This document shows positions 15,262 to 23,510 of a stretch of 32,360 bases of DNA, piece by piece. Positions within the stretch are counted from its first letter, which is position 1. Each line of letters begins with the position of its first letter. Position numbers and translations under genes: made by a program. Below the pieces are notes generated by a model. It was not told the DNA's origin. It worked only from the letters and a program-made list of their open reading frames with translations, and searched no databases. This DNA comes from Bacteroidota bacterium (GTDB lineage: Bacteria > Bacteroidota > Bacteroidia > Chitinophagales > Chitinophagaceae): assembly GCA_013286305.1 (NCBI GenBank), contig JABDFW010000035.1, forward strand, positions 1 to 32,360. Direction: 5' to 3'.

Positions 15262-15675
15262 ATGAAAAAGATTCTATTTTTATTACTGTCCGCTGCAATT
15301 TCATTTACTGTGCGTGCTCAGGATATGCAGAAAAAAGCTGTTTGGGCAACGATAAGTGTTCCGCAAATGAAGTGCTGGGAATGCAAAGAACGCCTGGTAA
15401 AATATCTCATGAAAGAAACCGGCCCCAATGATGAAGCAAGCGTGTTCGACGTGATCGTTAACATGTTCAACGCTACTGTCCGCATTAAATATGCCCCGGA
15501 CAGGATAACTCTTGAATACCTTCGTACGTCTATTGCGAACGCAGGTTATGATGCAGATAGTGTAAAGGCTACTGATGACAGCTATAAATTATTGCCGCCT
15601 GTTTGTAAAAGGAAAGAAGAAGGCGGTGGCCCCCTAAAAGGCAAACCCTGTAATATTCCCCCTGACGGACAATGA
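15262..15675 (+). CDS. exported heavy-metal-associated (HMA) domain protein
   Basis: 137 residues with a signal peptide (MKKILFLLLSAAISFTVRAQ) and an HMA fold. The metal-binding motif is VPQMKCWECKE, a CxxC as in MerP and CopZ, followed by the pattern of a ferredoxin-like sandwich. A low-complexity Gly/Pro/Lys tail with two extra cysteines (PVCKRKEEGGGPLKGKPC) ends the protein. It is probably a periplasmic carrier or sensor of a soft metal such as copper, although no transporter lies nearby. It is tightly packed between pyrE and a GNAT gene. Confidence 0.82.
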   Translation: MKKILFLLLSAAISFTVRAQDMQKKAVWATISVPQMKCWECKERLVKYLMKETGPNDEASVFDVIVNMFNATVRIKYAPDRITLEYLRTSIANAGYDADSVKATDDSYKLLPPVCKRKEEGGGPLKGKPCNIPPDGQ

Positions 15676-15681
15676 CAAAGG

Positions 15682-16209
15682 ATGGCAGAAATTATTGTAA
15701 GTATAAGGCCTGCAGAAACAACGGATGTATTGCAGTTGCAGCAATTTAGCATTATAACATTCACAGATACCTATGTTGCGTACAACACGCCTGAAAACAT
15801 GCGTTTGTACATTGAAAATTATTTTAATTACAGTCAGGTATTGAGCGAACTTAGTGATGCTGCCATGCAGTATTTTCTTGCTTTTGCAGATGATGAACTT
15901 GCAGGTTATATTAAAATACGCACGGTTGATGAGCCTGCCGAATTAGTTGGTGCAAAACATATAGAAATTGAACGTATTTATGTATTAGGCAAATACAAGG
16001 GAATGCAAATAGGGAAGAAACTTATTAATCATGCTTGTGAAACAGCTAAACAACAGGGTTTTGAGATAATATGGCTTGGGGTATGGGAGGAAAATAAAAT
16101 TGCCCTGGCCTTTTACACGAAACAAGGGTTTGCCATTTTCGGGGAACACAACTTTGTATTGGGAACGGAACCACAAAGGGATTGGCTAATGAAAAAAGAA
16201 CTGTTTTAA
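15682..16209 (+). CDS. GNAT-family N-acetyltransferase
   Basis: 175 residues with the GNAT fold. The N-terminal sequence SIRPAETTDVLQLQQFS is a standard entry, IERIYVLGKYKGMQIGKKLI is motif A with the acetyl-CoA pyrophosphate loop, and IIWLGVWEENKIALAFYTKQG is motif B. It should transfer an acetyl group from acetyl-CoA to an amine; many such proteins modify spermidine, ribosomal proteins or drugs. The C-terminal GTEPQRDWLMKKEL is common in relatives annotated as spermidine/protease-synthase-type acetyltransferases. It starts 6 bases after the HMA gene. Confidence 0.9.
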   Translation: MAEIIVSIRPAETTDVLQLQQFSIITFTDTYVAYNTPENMRLYIENYFNYSQVLSELSDAAMQYFLAFADDELAGYIKIRTVDEPAELVGAKHIEIERIYVLGKYKGMQIGKKLINHACETAKQQGFEIIWLGVWEENKIALAFYTKQGFAIFGEHNFVLGTEPQRDWLMKKELF

Positions 16210-16278
16210 CGCGGGGTAATCAATATTTTTCCCAATTAATTTTTTAAGTCAAAAAGGCTTTCCTAACTTACAGCTTTC

Positions 16279-16311
16279 GGTCATAACACATTGATTATAA
16301 CTGCTATGACC
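16279..16311. repeat. inverted repeat GGTCATA / TATGACC
   Basis: Seven-base arms (16279-16285 and 16305-16311) flank a 19-base AT-rich centre, 18 bases before the amine oxidase ATG. It could be an operator or a transcript hairpin; nothing further supports a role. Confidence 0.3.
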
Positions 16312-16329
16312 CTCACGAAATAAAATTTT

Positions 16330-17940
16330 ATGCTTTTTAGCCGCAGGCAAACACTAAAACTATCTGCTCTTAATCAACTAAAAAAAGCCTTTCATTTCTC
16401 CTCCATCGCCCACGAAAAAAAAATTAAAGACGTTCAATCTTTTGCAGAAGAACAGGAAAGTAATTTCATATCGCGGCGCCGTTTTGCAGGTGATGTTGCC
16501 AAAATGGGCGCCGCTGCAGGTGCGCTTGGGCTTTACCAGGCTTGTAATGCTTTTAATAAAAAAACACAACCGTCAATTGCCATTATTGGTGCAGGTATTG
16601 CGGGTTTGCATGCCGCGTATGTATTAAAACAGGCTGGTTATACTGCAAACGTGTATGAAGCAAGCGGCAGGATAGGAGGAAGGATTTTCTCCGTGCCTGA
16701 TGTAATGGGAAATGGCTTATGGACGGAGATGGGCGGAGAGTTTATAGATACAAGCCATGCAGATATGCGAAACCTGGTAAAACATTTTAACCTGCCCACC
16801 ATTGACAGAAAAAGCCCCGGAGAATTGACGCTTAAAGAGTATTCGTATTACTTTGATAAAACACATTATCAATTGAAGGACGTAATGGACGCATTGCAGC
16901 CGGTGATACAACGGTTAAAAAAAGATATTGCGTCTATTTCCCCGGACCTTTCTTATGTAAAACATACTGCAACGGATATAGCCCTTGATAATATGACTAT
17001 TATGCAATATGTTGAAAAACTTGGTATAAACGGATGGTTTAAATCATTTATCAATAATGTTTATACCGCAGAATATGGCATGGAAGCCAGTGAGCAATCT
17101 GCCATAAACTTCCTCGGATTAATGACGATTACTGATAAGGATGAATTTAGCATTTATGGTAACAGCGACGAACGTTTTTCAGTAACAGGCGGTAATGAAA
17201 AATTATGCCATGCTCTTGCCGATCAGTTAAATGGGCAGGTGCTTACTGATAGAATGCTGGTGGCCATTAAGCAAAATAGCAGCAATCAATACATACTTAC
17301 GTTTAATAAAGACAAGAATAAGCAGGAAGATATTACAGCAGACATAGTAATACTTACTTTGCCATTTACCGTACTGCGGGATGTGGATATCAAGCTATCA
17401 TTGCCTGCATGGAAACAAAATGCCATCAAACAATCCGGTTATGGCACCAACTCAAAAATTTTTGTGGGCGTAAAAGAAAGAGTGTGGCGTAAACAGGGAT
17501 ATGCAGGATATACATTTACGGATAATGGATTAATGAATGGCTATGACAGTACACAAATGCAAAATAATAATCAAGGCGCGGGTGTTTTTACAATCGCACC
17601 CGGAGGGATTCGGGGCTTAAATGTAGGGAAGGGTGACTTCAATTTAATGCAGCAGCAATCGGTAATGCAGTTAGATGAAATTTATCCGGGTACAAAAGAT
17701 CAATTTAATGGCAAGCTGCAATACTGGAATTGGCCTGACTACCCCTTCAGTAAATGTAGCTACATGTCGTTAAAAGCCGGGCAGTACACCACTATTTCAG
17801 GAGCACAATTTGAGCCGGTTGACAGCCTTTATTTCGCGGGGGAACATTGCAGCATAGCCTCCCAGGGTTTTATGAATGGAGGGGCTGAAACGGGCCGCAT
17901 GGCTGCAGAACTCATCATAAAAAAATTGAAAGCAAAATAA
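16330..17940 (+). CDS. exported flavin monoamine oxidase-family protein (Tat type)
   Basis: A 536-residue FAD-dependent amine oxidase. Residues ~48-72 read SRRRFAGDVAKMGAAAGALG, a twin-arginine-like signal placed after a 47-residue N-terminal leader. The ADP-binding motif GAGIAG is at 87-92 (IGAGIAGLHAAYVLKQAG), with E110 expected to bind ribose and GRIGGR at ~113-118 following. The C-terminal FAGEHCSIASQGFMNGGAETG (~505-525) contacts the flavin. Substrates may be primary amines or amino acids; export to the periplasm is inferred. It converges with the PQQ propeller gene with only 7 bases between the stops. The long leader before the RR motif is unusual, and another start cannot be excluded. 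Confidence 0.85.
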   Translation: MLFSRRQTLKLSALNQLKKAFHFSSIAHEKKIKDVQSFAEEQESNFISRRRFAGDVAKMGAAAGALGLYQACNAFNKKTQPSIAIIGAGIAGLHAAYVLKQAGYTANVYEASGRIGGRIFSVPDVMGNGLWTEMGGEFIDTSHADMRNLVKHFNLPTIDRKSPGELTLKEYSYYFDKTHYQLKDVMDALQPVIQRLKKDIASISPDLSYVKHTATDIALDNMTIMQYVEKLGINGWFKSFINNVYTAEYGMEASEQSAINFLGLMTITDKDEFSIYGNSDERFSVTGGNEKLCHALADQLNGQVLTDRMLVAIKQNSSNQYILTFNKDKNKQEDITADIVILTLPFTVLRDVDIKLSLPAWKQNAIKQSGYGTNSKIFVGVKERVWRKQGYAGYTFTDNGLMNGYDSTQMQNNNQGAGVFTIAPGGIRGLNVGKGDFNLMQQQSVMQLDEIYPGTKDQFNGKLQYWNWPDYPFSKCSYMSLKAGQYTTISGAQFEPVDSLYFAGEHCSIASQGFMNGGAETGRMAAELIIKKLKAK

Positions 17941-17947
17941 AATTGTT

Positions 17948-19291
17948 TTATTGGCCTGGTTTTTTATCAAGCAAATTCAAAGCGTAAACATATCCATCCG
18001 CGCTTCCAAAAAATATCACTCCATCCTGAATTGAGGGGCTTGAAATAATGGGGCCAAGCGTGTATAATTTATTCATGCCCACAACTGTATTTGAGTATAA
18101 AGCAAGATCAGCACCTTTCACCAGGTAAGCGAAATCAATGTTATTATCTTTTAAAACCTCTGATGCATATTTCCTTCTTCCATCCGTTAACCAGGTATCG
18201 GTTATTTTGCCATTAGTAATATCAACTGCAAACAATTGGCCGGTAAAGTCCCCATAATAGGCAGTATTGCCGGCTAATGCAGGTGATGAATAAACATACC
18301 CGTTTGCTTTTGTCTTAAAAATCTCTTTCCCCGTTTGGGCATTAAAAGCAAGAAAAAGATAAGTGTCTGATGTGCCCATATAAACAACACTATCTTTTAT
18401 TGCCGCAGTGGTAAGCACCCAGGAATTATTGGCGGAATATTTCCACGCCAAAGTGCCAGTTTCAGCATTTAGCGCATAAAAAAAGCCATCCCTTGCACCA
18501 AGGTAAACCATGTTATTGTATAATGCCGGTGATGCCTGTATACCTTCCAATAAATGATAGCTGGTATCATACCCGGTTTTAAATTTCCATTTTTCTTTGC
18601 CTGTTTTCGCGTCGATTGCATACAGGTACATATCCCAGCTGCCAATATAAACTGTATTATTGTAAACTGCGGGGCTTGTGTGTACTACACCGTTTGTTTT
18701 AAATTGCCATTCAAGGTTTCCGGTTGTGGTATTTAACGCATATACATTGCCATTGCTGCTGCCAAAATAAACAGTTGAACCTGATACTGCAGGGGATGAA
18801 AGAAAAAAATCATAGGGGTCTTCCATAAATTCATCCGCAGGTTTCATTGTCCATAACCCTTTTAAACCGAAATGTTTTTCGCCGTTTGTTTTAAATTTCC
18901 ATTTTAAGTTACCTGTGGCCGCGTCAACAGCATAATAAAACCCGTCAAAGCTTCCAAAGTAAACAGTGTTGTTGTAAACTGCGGGAGAAGAATGTACCGC
19001 GCCACCAGTTAAAAACTTCCATTTTAGTTGCCCATTGGTTATATCTATGGCATATAAATTACTGTCTTCGCTGCCAATGTAAGCAATGCCGTCCATTACA
19101 GCAGGTGATGAAAATACTTTTCCGTTTGTTTTAAATTTCCATTTTAGATCGCCGAAGAAAGGATAATTAGTTGATTGGTAAGCGCCTGTGTGATATGCAT
19201 CTTTGTGAAACATGGCAGGTATTTCACTATTGGTTTGGCATCCGGTAAACAGGATATATATAATAAAACAGGTTAAAACATATTTTATCAT
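17948..19291 (-). CDS. PQQ-like beta-propeller lipoprotein
   Basis: 447 residues starting with a lipoprotein signal (MIKYVLTCFIIYILFTGC, lipobox FTGC, Cys at 18). About eight repeats of the PQQ-type propeller follow, each with a pattern such as LKWKFKTNG ... SSPAVYNNTVYFGS ... LYAID. The repeats also show as DNA-level repeats through ~18000-19200. One blade carries a long loop (LKGLWTMKPADEFMEDPYDF). The fold is shared with BamB and with quinoprotein dehydrogenases, but the dehydrogenase catalytic residues are not evident, so a structural or BamB-like role is likelier. The protein would sit on the outer membrane, facing the periplasm or the surface. Confidence 0.88.
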   Translation of the reverse strand: MIKYVLTCFIIYILFTGCQTNSEIPAMFHKDAYHTGAYQSTNYPFFGDLKWKFKTNGKVFSSPAVMDGIAYIGSEDSNLYAIDITNGQLKWKFLTGGAVHSSPAVYNNTVYFGSFDGFYYAVDAATGNLKWKFKTNGEKHFGLKGLWTMKPADEFMEDPYDFFLSSPAVSGSTVYFGSSNGNVYALNTTTGNLEWQFKTNGVVHTSPAVYNNTVYIGSWDMYLYAIDAKTGKEKWKFKTGYDTSYHLLEGIQASPALYNNMVYLGARDGFFYALNAETGTLAWKYSANNSWVLTTAAIKDSVVYMGTSDTYLFLAFNAQTGKEIFKTKANGYVYSSPALAGNTAYYGDFTGQLFAVDITNGKITDTWLTDGRRKYASEVLKDNNIDFAYLVKGADLALYSNTVVGMNKLYTLGPIISSPSIQDGVIFFGSADGYVYALNLLDKKPGQ

Positions 19292-19411
19292 GGTGAGTAA
19301 ATTACCCGTTAAAAATACGATTAACCCTATGTACGTTCTAAACTTATTGTATGAACGGTGGCAGAATAATAAATAAAATGTAACGATGAATTTTGTTGAG
19401 AGATTGCAGTA

Positions 19412-19648
19412 CTAACTCATAACAACTGTTACAAATACAGGCAGCCCTATTACAGCCCCGGCAAAAAGCAACCTTGCCGATAGGGATAGTTTTGAAGAAG
19501 TTAGAAGCCTGTCAATGCACAGAAACCATGCGACAACCAAGCCTGTAGCCCCTGCAATAATAAGTAAACTCTTAAGGATAATACTAACAGTCATTAAAAC
19601 CATGCTAACGATTAATAATAACAACGGCGTAAATTCTTTATTTTTCAC
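19412..19648 (-). CDS. small membrane protein, hypothetical
   Basis: A 78-residue protein with about three hydrophobic spans (TPLLLLIVSMVLMTVSIIL, SLLIIAGATGLVVAWFL, ARLLFAGAVIGLPVFVTVV). The start is a GTG at 19648. No family is recognised. Length, membrane pattern and lack of a better reading on the other strand support a gene, but a non-ATG start keeps it uncertain. It is 120 bases from the propeller gene, same strand. Confidence 0.5.
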   Translation of the reverse strand: MKNKEFTPLLLLIVSMVLMTVSIILKSLLIIAGATGLVVAWFLCIDRLLTSSKLSLSARLLFAGAVIGLPVFVTVVMS

Positions 19649-19726
19649 AGTTTTGCTTTTGCTTACAATTAGTCTAATACTGTGCCAAATTTTAAAACTT
19701 AATCAATTTGTAGAATAAAAATTTTA

Positions 19727-19757
19727 TTTGGCGTTATAATCCTAATCATTACCTTCG
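19727..19757 (+). promoter_or_regulatory. candidate promoter of the marR-hutH unit
   Basis: TTTG (19727-19730), exactly 19 bases, then TACCTTCG (19750-19757), one base off TAnnTTTG. Spacing is ideal for the Bacteroidota housekeeping sigma factor. It lies 25 bases before the regulator ATG. Confidence 0.6.
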
Positions 19758-19782
19758 ATATTGTATAAGCACTTATATAATT

Positions 19783-20262
19783 ATGAATTTTTACCGGAAT
19801 TTGGGCTTCCTGGTGTTTGGCAGCAGGTTGCGAAGGCTTAGTGAAGCTTTTTTAAGCGATGTGAACAATATTTACAAATCGCACAAAATACCATTTGATG
19901 CGGCGTGGTTCCCGGTGTTTTATATTCTTTCGCAGGAAGGAGAAGTTTCTATAAGACAAATATCCAATGAATTGGGAATCAGCCATTCAGCCGCAAGCCA
20001 AATGGTAAGCAGCCTTCAGGAAAAAGGGCTTATAAAATCGACTGTGTCCAAAAAAGATGCGCGCCATAAAGTAGTGGCGTTTACAGTTAAGGGACAAAAG
20101 CTTCTACAAAAAATTCAACCAGTATGGGATGCATTGCAAAAAGCAATGAATGAATTGGGCGGAGGAGCAGCAGAAAGCGGGAAAATTCTCCTCGCCCTTA
20201 CACAGATTGAGGATAAATTACAGGAAAAAGCTTTGTTTGAAAGGATAGAAGATCATTTATAA
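19783..20262 (+). CDS. MarR-family transcriptional regulator
   Basis: 159 residues of a winged helix-turn-helix. The recognition region is VSIRQISNELGISHSAASQM, followed by the wing VSKKDARHKVVAFTVKG, with long helices at both ends for dimerisation. The stop lies 12 bases before the hutH ATG, so the two share a transcript. This makes it a candidate local regulator of histidine breakdown, although HutC (GntR type) is the classical regulator elsewhere. The ligand is unknown. Confidence 0.9.
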   Translation: MNFYRNLGFLVFGSRLRRLSEAFLSDVNNIYKSHKIPFDAAWFPVFYILSQEGEVSIRQISNELGISHSAASQMVSSLQEKGLIKSTVSKKDARHKVVAFTVKGQKLLQKIQPVWDALQKAMNELGGGAAESGKILLALTQIEDKLQEKALFERIEDHL

Positions 20263-20274
20263 AGATTGTTTGCC

Positions 20275-21822
20275 ATGAATAATTATTTGCCCTTAGGAGA
20301 TAACTGGCTAAGTTTTCAGCAGGTTAAAGAGTTGCTCGGTAGTAAGCAGAAAATATCTGTTTCAAAAGAAGCAGAACGAAATATAACAGCTTGCCGGCAA
20401 TACCTTGACAGTAAAATGGAAGAAAGCGATGAGTTGTTTTATGGTATTAATACCGGGTTTGGATTTTTGCAAAATGTAAAAATAGATGCAAACCAGGTAG
20501 AGAAACTACAGTATAACCTATTGGTCTCCCATGCCTGCGGCCTTGGGGACGAGGTGCCAAAAGATATAGTGAAACTGATGCTGGCGCTAAAAATAAAATC
20601 ACTCAGCTATGGTAACAGCGGTGTTCAAATGGATACTGTGAACCGCCTTATGGAGATGTATAATAGCGATGTTTTGCCCGTTATATATACGCAGGGTTCA
20701 CTCGGAGCATCCGGTGACCTTGCCCCGCTTAGTCATTTGAGTTTGCCATTATTGGGTTTGGGGGAAGTGTGGACGCGAAGTAACACGAATGAAAACGAAT
20801 TAACGCGAACCGATGTGAATGGTAACGAATGGACGCGAAAACCAGCTGGTGAGATTTTAGAAAGATTTGGTTGGCAACCAATAAGCCTGCAAAGCAAGGA
20901 AGGGCTGGCCTTAATAAATGGTACGCAGTTCATGAGCGCGTATGGAATGTATTGCTTAAATAAAGCCGCGCATTTAATAAAGATGGCAGACCTTATTACT
21001 GCGCTATCCTTTGACGCATTTAATTGTATTACCGAGCCATTGCACCCTTACATACAAAGGATACGCCCGCACAAAGGGCAGGTTGAAACAGCAAAAGCTA
21101 TTAATGAATATTTGCAGGGAAGCGAAATAATTGCAAGATCAAAAAAGCAGGTACAGGATCCCTATTCATTTCGTTGTGTGCCGCAGGTACATGGCGCTAC
21201 CAAAGATGTTTTTGATAATGTGCTGAATGTTTTTCTTATAGAAATAAACTCTGTAACAGATAACCCGAATATTTTCCCCGAAGAAGACTTAATAGTAAGC
21301 GGCGGTAATTTTCATGGCCAGCCTTTGGCATTGCATTTGGATTTTTTAGCGATCGCTATGAGTGAACTTGCCAATATTAGCGAAAGAAGGATCTATCAGC
21401 TAATAAGCGGCCAGCGTGACCTGCCTATGTTCCTGGTAAAAGAAGCGGGATTGAACAGCGGCTTCATGATACCGCAGTATACAGCTGCAGGTATTGTAAG
21501 TGAGAATAAGCAATTGTGCACGCCCGCATCCGTTGATTCTATTTCATCATCCAATAACCAGGAAGACCATGTGAGCATGGGCGCCAATGCGGCAACCAAA
21601 TGTTTACGGTTGATAAATAATGTGGAGAAAGTATTGGCGATAGAATTGCTGAGCGCAGCCCAGGCATTGGATTTTAGGCGGCCGTTGAAAACATCGCCGG
21701 TACTAGAAGAATTACATGCATCTTTTAGAAAAGTTGTGAGCTTTAATGAAGAAGACAGGGTATTGCACGATGATATGGTGAAGGCGATTGCATTTGTGAG
21801 GGACTGGGATTTTGCGGGATAG
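20275..21822 (+). CDS. hutH: histidine ammonia-lyase
   Basis: 515 residues; converts histidine to urocanate and ammonia in the cytosol. The MIO prosthetic group should form from A145-S146-G147 (TQGSLGASGDLAPLSHLSL). Other conserved segments are YGINTGFG near residue 56, KEGLALINGTQ, QDPYSFRCVPQVHGA and SSNNQEDHVSMG. The ATG at 20275 is preferred to the upstream TTG at 20266. Between residues ~165 and ~189 there is an inserted 10-residue periodic run (WTRSNTNENE, LTRTDVNGNE, WTRK). It replaces the short loop normally preceding the ALKxAGLxP-like segment, where this protein reads AGEILERFGW. The insertion is in frame and close to the active-site helix but in a loop known to vary. Confidence 0.94.
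   Translation: MNNYLPLGDNWLSFQQVKELLGSKQKISVSKEAERNITACRQYLDSKMEESDELFYGINTGFGFLQNVKIDANQVEKLQYNLLVSHACGLGDEVPKDIVKLMLALKIKSLSYGNSGVQMDTVNRLMEMYNSDVLPVIYTQGSLGASGDLAPLSHLSLPLLGLGEVWTRSNTNENELTRTDVNGNEWTRKPAGEILERFGWQPISLQSKEGLALINGTQFMSAYGMYCLNKAAHLIKMADLITALSFDAFNCITEPLHPYIQRIRPHKGQVETAKAINEYLQGSEIIARSKKQVQDPYSFRCVPQVHGATKDVFDNVLNVFLIEINSVTDNPNIFPEEDLIVSGGNFHGQPLALHLDFLAIAMSELANISERRIYQLISGQRDLPMFLVKEAGLNSGFMIPQYTAAGIVSENKQLCTPASVDSISSSNNQEDHVSMGANAATKCLRLINNVEKVLAIELLSAAQALDFRRPLKTSPVLEELHASFRKVVSFNEEDRVLHDDMVKAIAFVRDWDFAG
20770..20840 (+). repeat. 30 bp tandem repeat inside hutH
   Basis: Two 30 bp copies and a partial third, in step with the reading frame: unit 1 at 20770-20799, unit 2 at 20800-20829, then a start of unit 3 (TGGACGCGAAA). 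Each 10 bp block matches between copies, with GACGCGAA / AACGCGAA and ACGAAT recurring. Units encode (W/L)TR.. N.NE. The copies are ~70% identical, so the duplication is not recent. Confidence 0.75.
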
Positions 21823-21875
21823 CAGGGATTGGGAGAAAATGAAGGTATTTTGTAACTTTAGGAAAATTATGTGTT

Positions 21876-22118
21876 ATGGAAGCGGATGAAATAATGCCAT
21901 CAGGAAGATTTACAATTGCGCAGCTTGACTTGCTCAAAATGTTTTCGGCAAAGATCCCTGATGAGGATTGGGAGGCAATCCGGGATTATGCAAAACGATA
22001 TTTTGCGCAAAGGGCTACGGAAGAAATGGATAAATTGTTTGAAGAAAAGGGATGGGGTAAAGAAAAAATTGAAGAATGGGCTAATACACACATGCGTACA
22101 ACCTATAAAACGAGTTAA
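21876..22118 (+). CDS. small conserved antitoxin-like protein, unknown function
   Basis: 80 residues, all soluble and helical, strongly charged (IPDEDWEAIRDYAKRYFAQR, EEMDKLFEEKGWGKEKIEEW, ending HMRTTYKTS). I recall similar small proteins in Bacteroidota sitting just before PIN-domain toxin genes, so a VapB-like or other antitoxin is possible. No PIN gene follows here; the next gene is unrelated in appearance. Reading from ATG 21876 is supported by composition only. Confidence 0.55.
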   Translation: MEADEIMPSGRFTIAQLDLLKMFSAKIPDEDWEAIRDYAKRYFAQRATEEMDKLFEEKGWGKEKIEEWANTHMRTTYKTS

Positions 22119-22176
22119 TAAAGTTAACACTGTCTTTAGATATTTTTTCTGTAGATGAAATTTTGGAAATCAAAAA

Positions 22177-23400
22177 ATGTTTGTAATAGCAATCAATGAT
22201 TTTATGGAAGGCAGTTTACAGATTTTAAAAAAAGAATTGATACAACGGTGGGTTGATGCCCACAAAGAGATTGGTAACATTCCTGTTTATGAAGCAAAAG
22301 TTGTTTCAAAGAAATATGCTGATGGTTCAAGGTATAATTTAAAAGATTATAATGCCGGTAAATTGCGTGCAGGTGGTAAAATGCTTGCTGAACCGCCTTC
22401 CGGCGTAGAAAATTATCACGAATATGGTTTTGATGTAACAGGTTTTCCAGTCACTTCAAGGTCTTGGCATGTATTTAATAAAATAGAATGGTTCGGCTTT
22501 TATAGAAGAGAAGAAGGGCTGATTGAGTACATTGAATTTTGTGTAACATCTGGAGTAGTAGCTTCAATTAATCGGATTAAATTCGACAAGAAAAATAAAG
22601 TTGCGCGCCAATATTTTAATGTTAATGGAAACACACACTCAGGTCTGGATGTGTCAGACCCTTTTGAAAATATTTTTAAAGGTGTTCGCCAAGACACCTT
22701 TAATTTTTTATATGATGTTCGTGAATTTGACTATGTGAACAACAAGATATATAAAGCTTACGGCCTCGGTAATTCCGGCCTTGGCGAATTCAGATACCGC
22801 GATGATTATTCTTATAATGCAGATGACCAGCTTTTAAAAATAGAAAGATTTTTTAATAATGGCGAGAGTGGTATTGATTATCTGAAACCTTCAAAAAAGG
22901 GGCTTAAACAAATAATAAGAGAACTTGCCAATATTTACTGTGACTATTTAATAGAAGTCTTGAAGGGTGAAAATTATAGGCATCCGCTTTTTGTTGTTGA
23001 GTTAACATATAGTTACTGCGATAGTTATCGCCCAAATGTTTGTGTGATTCATGAAAAGAATAAAATTGATGCTTTAAATGAAAGCAACAAATATTTGTTC
23101 ATGTCGGGTATGTTTTCGTATGCAATAGATAACCAACCCCCTGAATTGGACGAATTATATGCGGAATTTTACCAAATGATTGAAAAGACTGATAATTGGG
23201 ATGCGGGTGTAAAGATGTTAACAGAGACGGCCAAACTAATGACGCAATCTAAGCTGAAAGGGCAAGTGCCGGTTACTGATGATTTTATTGTTTTCCCTGT
23301 CGAGTGGCCAGTTGATGGAGAAGACGTTGAGAAAATTCTTTTCCAGTGTGGTGCTTCGAAGGCTAATATAAAAAGATGGAAAGAATACAAATGGTTTTAA
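22177..23400 (+). CDS. protein of unknown function between hutH and hutU
   Basis: 407 residues not recognised as any family. The ATG at 22177 is used; ATG 22204 (MEGSLQILKKEL) is an alternative. No signal peptide, membrane span or catalytic motif was seen. The first ~60 residues are amphipathic and basic. The middle ~90-270 is rich in aromatic residues and short strands (GFDVTGFPVTSRSWHVF, FVVELTYSYCDSY), and the last ~100 are mixed, ending NIKRWKEYKWF. The composition looks like a soluble alpha/beta protein. Its position breaks the hutH-hutU pair, suggesting an inserted accessory gene rather than a hut enzyme. Confidence 0.8.
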   Translation: MFVIAINDFMEGSLQILKKELIQRWVDAHKEIGNIPVYEAKVVSKKYADGSRYNLKDYNAGKLRAGGKMLAEPPSGVENYHEYGFDVTGFPVTSRSWHVFNKIEWFGFYRREEGLIEYIEFCVTSGVVASINRIKFDKKNKVARQYFNVNGNTHSGLDVSDPFENIFKGVRQDTFNFLYDVREFDYVNNKIYKAYGLGNSGLGEFRYRDDYSYNADDQLLKIERFFNNGESGIDYLKPSKKGLKQIIRELANIYCDYLIEVLKGENYRHPLFVVELTYSYCDSYRPNVCVIHEKNKIDALNESNKYLFMSGMFSYAIDNQPPELDELYAEFYQMIEKTDNWDAGVKMLTETAKLMTQSKLKGQVPVTDDFIVFPVEWPVDGEDVEKILFQCGASKANIKRWKEYKWF

Positions 23401-23510
23401 TAATCAATATTATTCCAACAGCCGCAGTGTGCGACGCAACAACAGCCCAGCCTTATTCAACAGCTTAGCACCAAAAAAAATCACTTTAATCATTTTAAAT
23501 CGTACTAATC

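Noticed and set aside
17936-17952. AATAAAA-TTG-TTTTATT hairpin between the amine oxidase and propeller genes as a two-way terminator
   Set aside because: Only seven A-T pairs; too weak to call.
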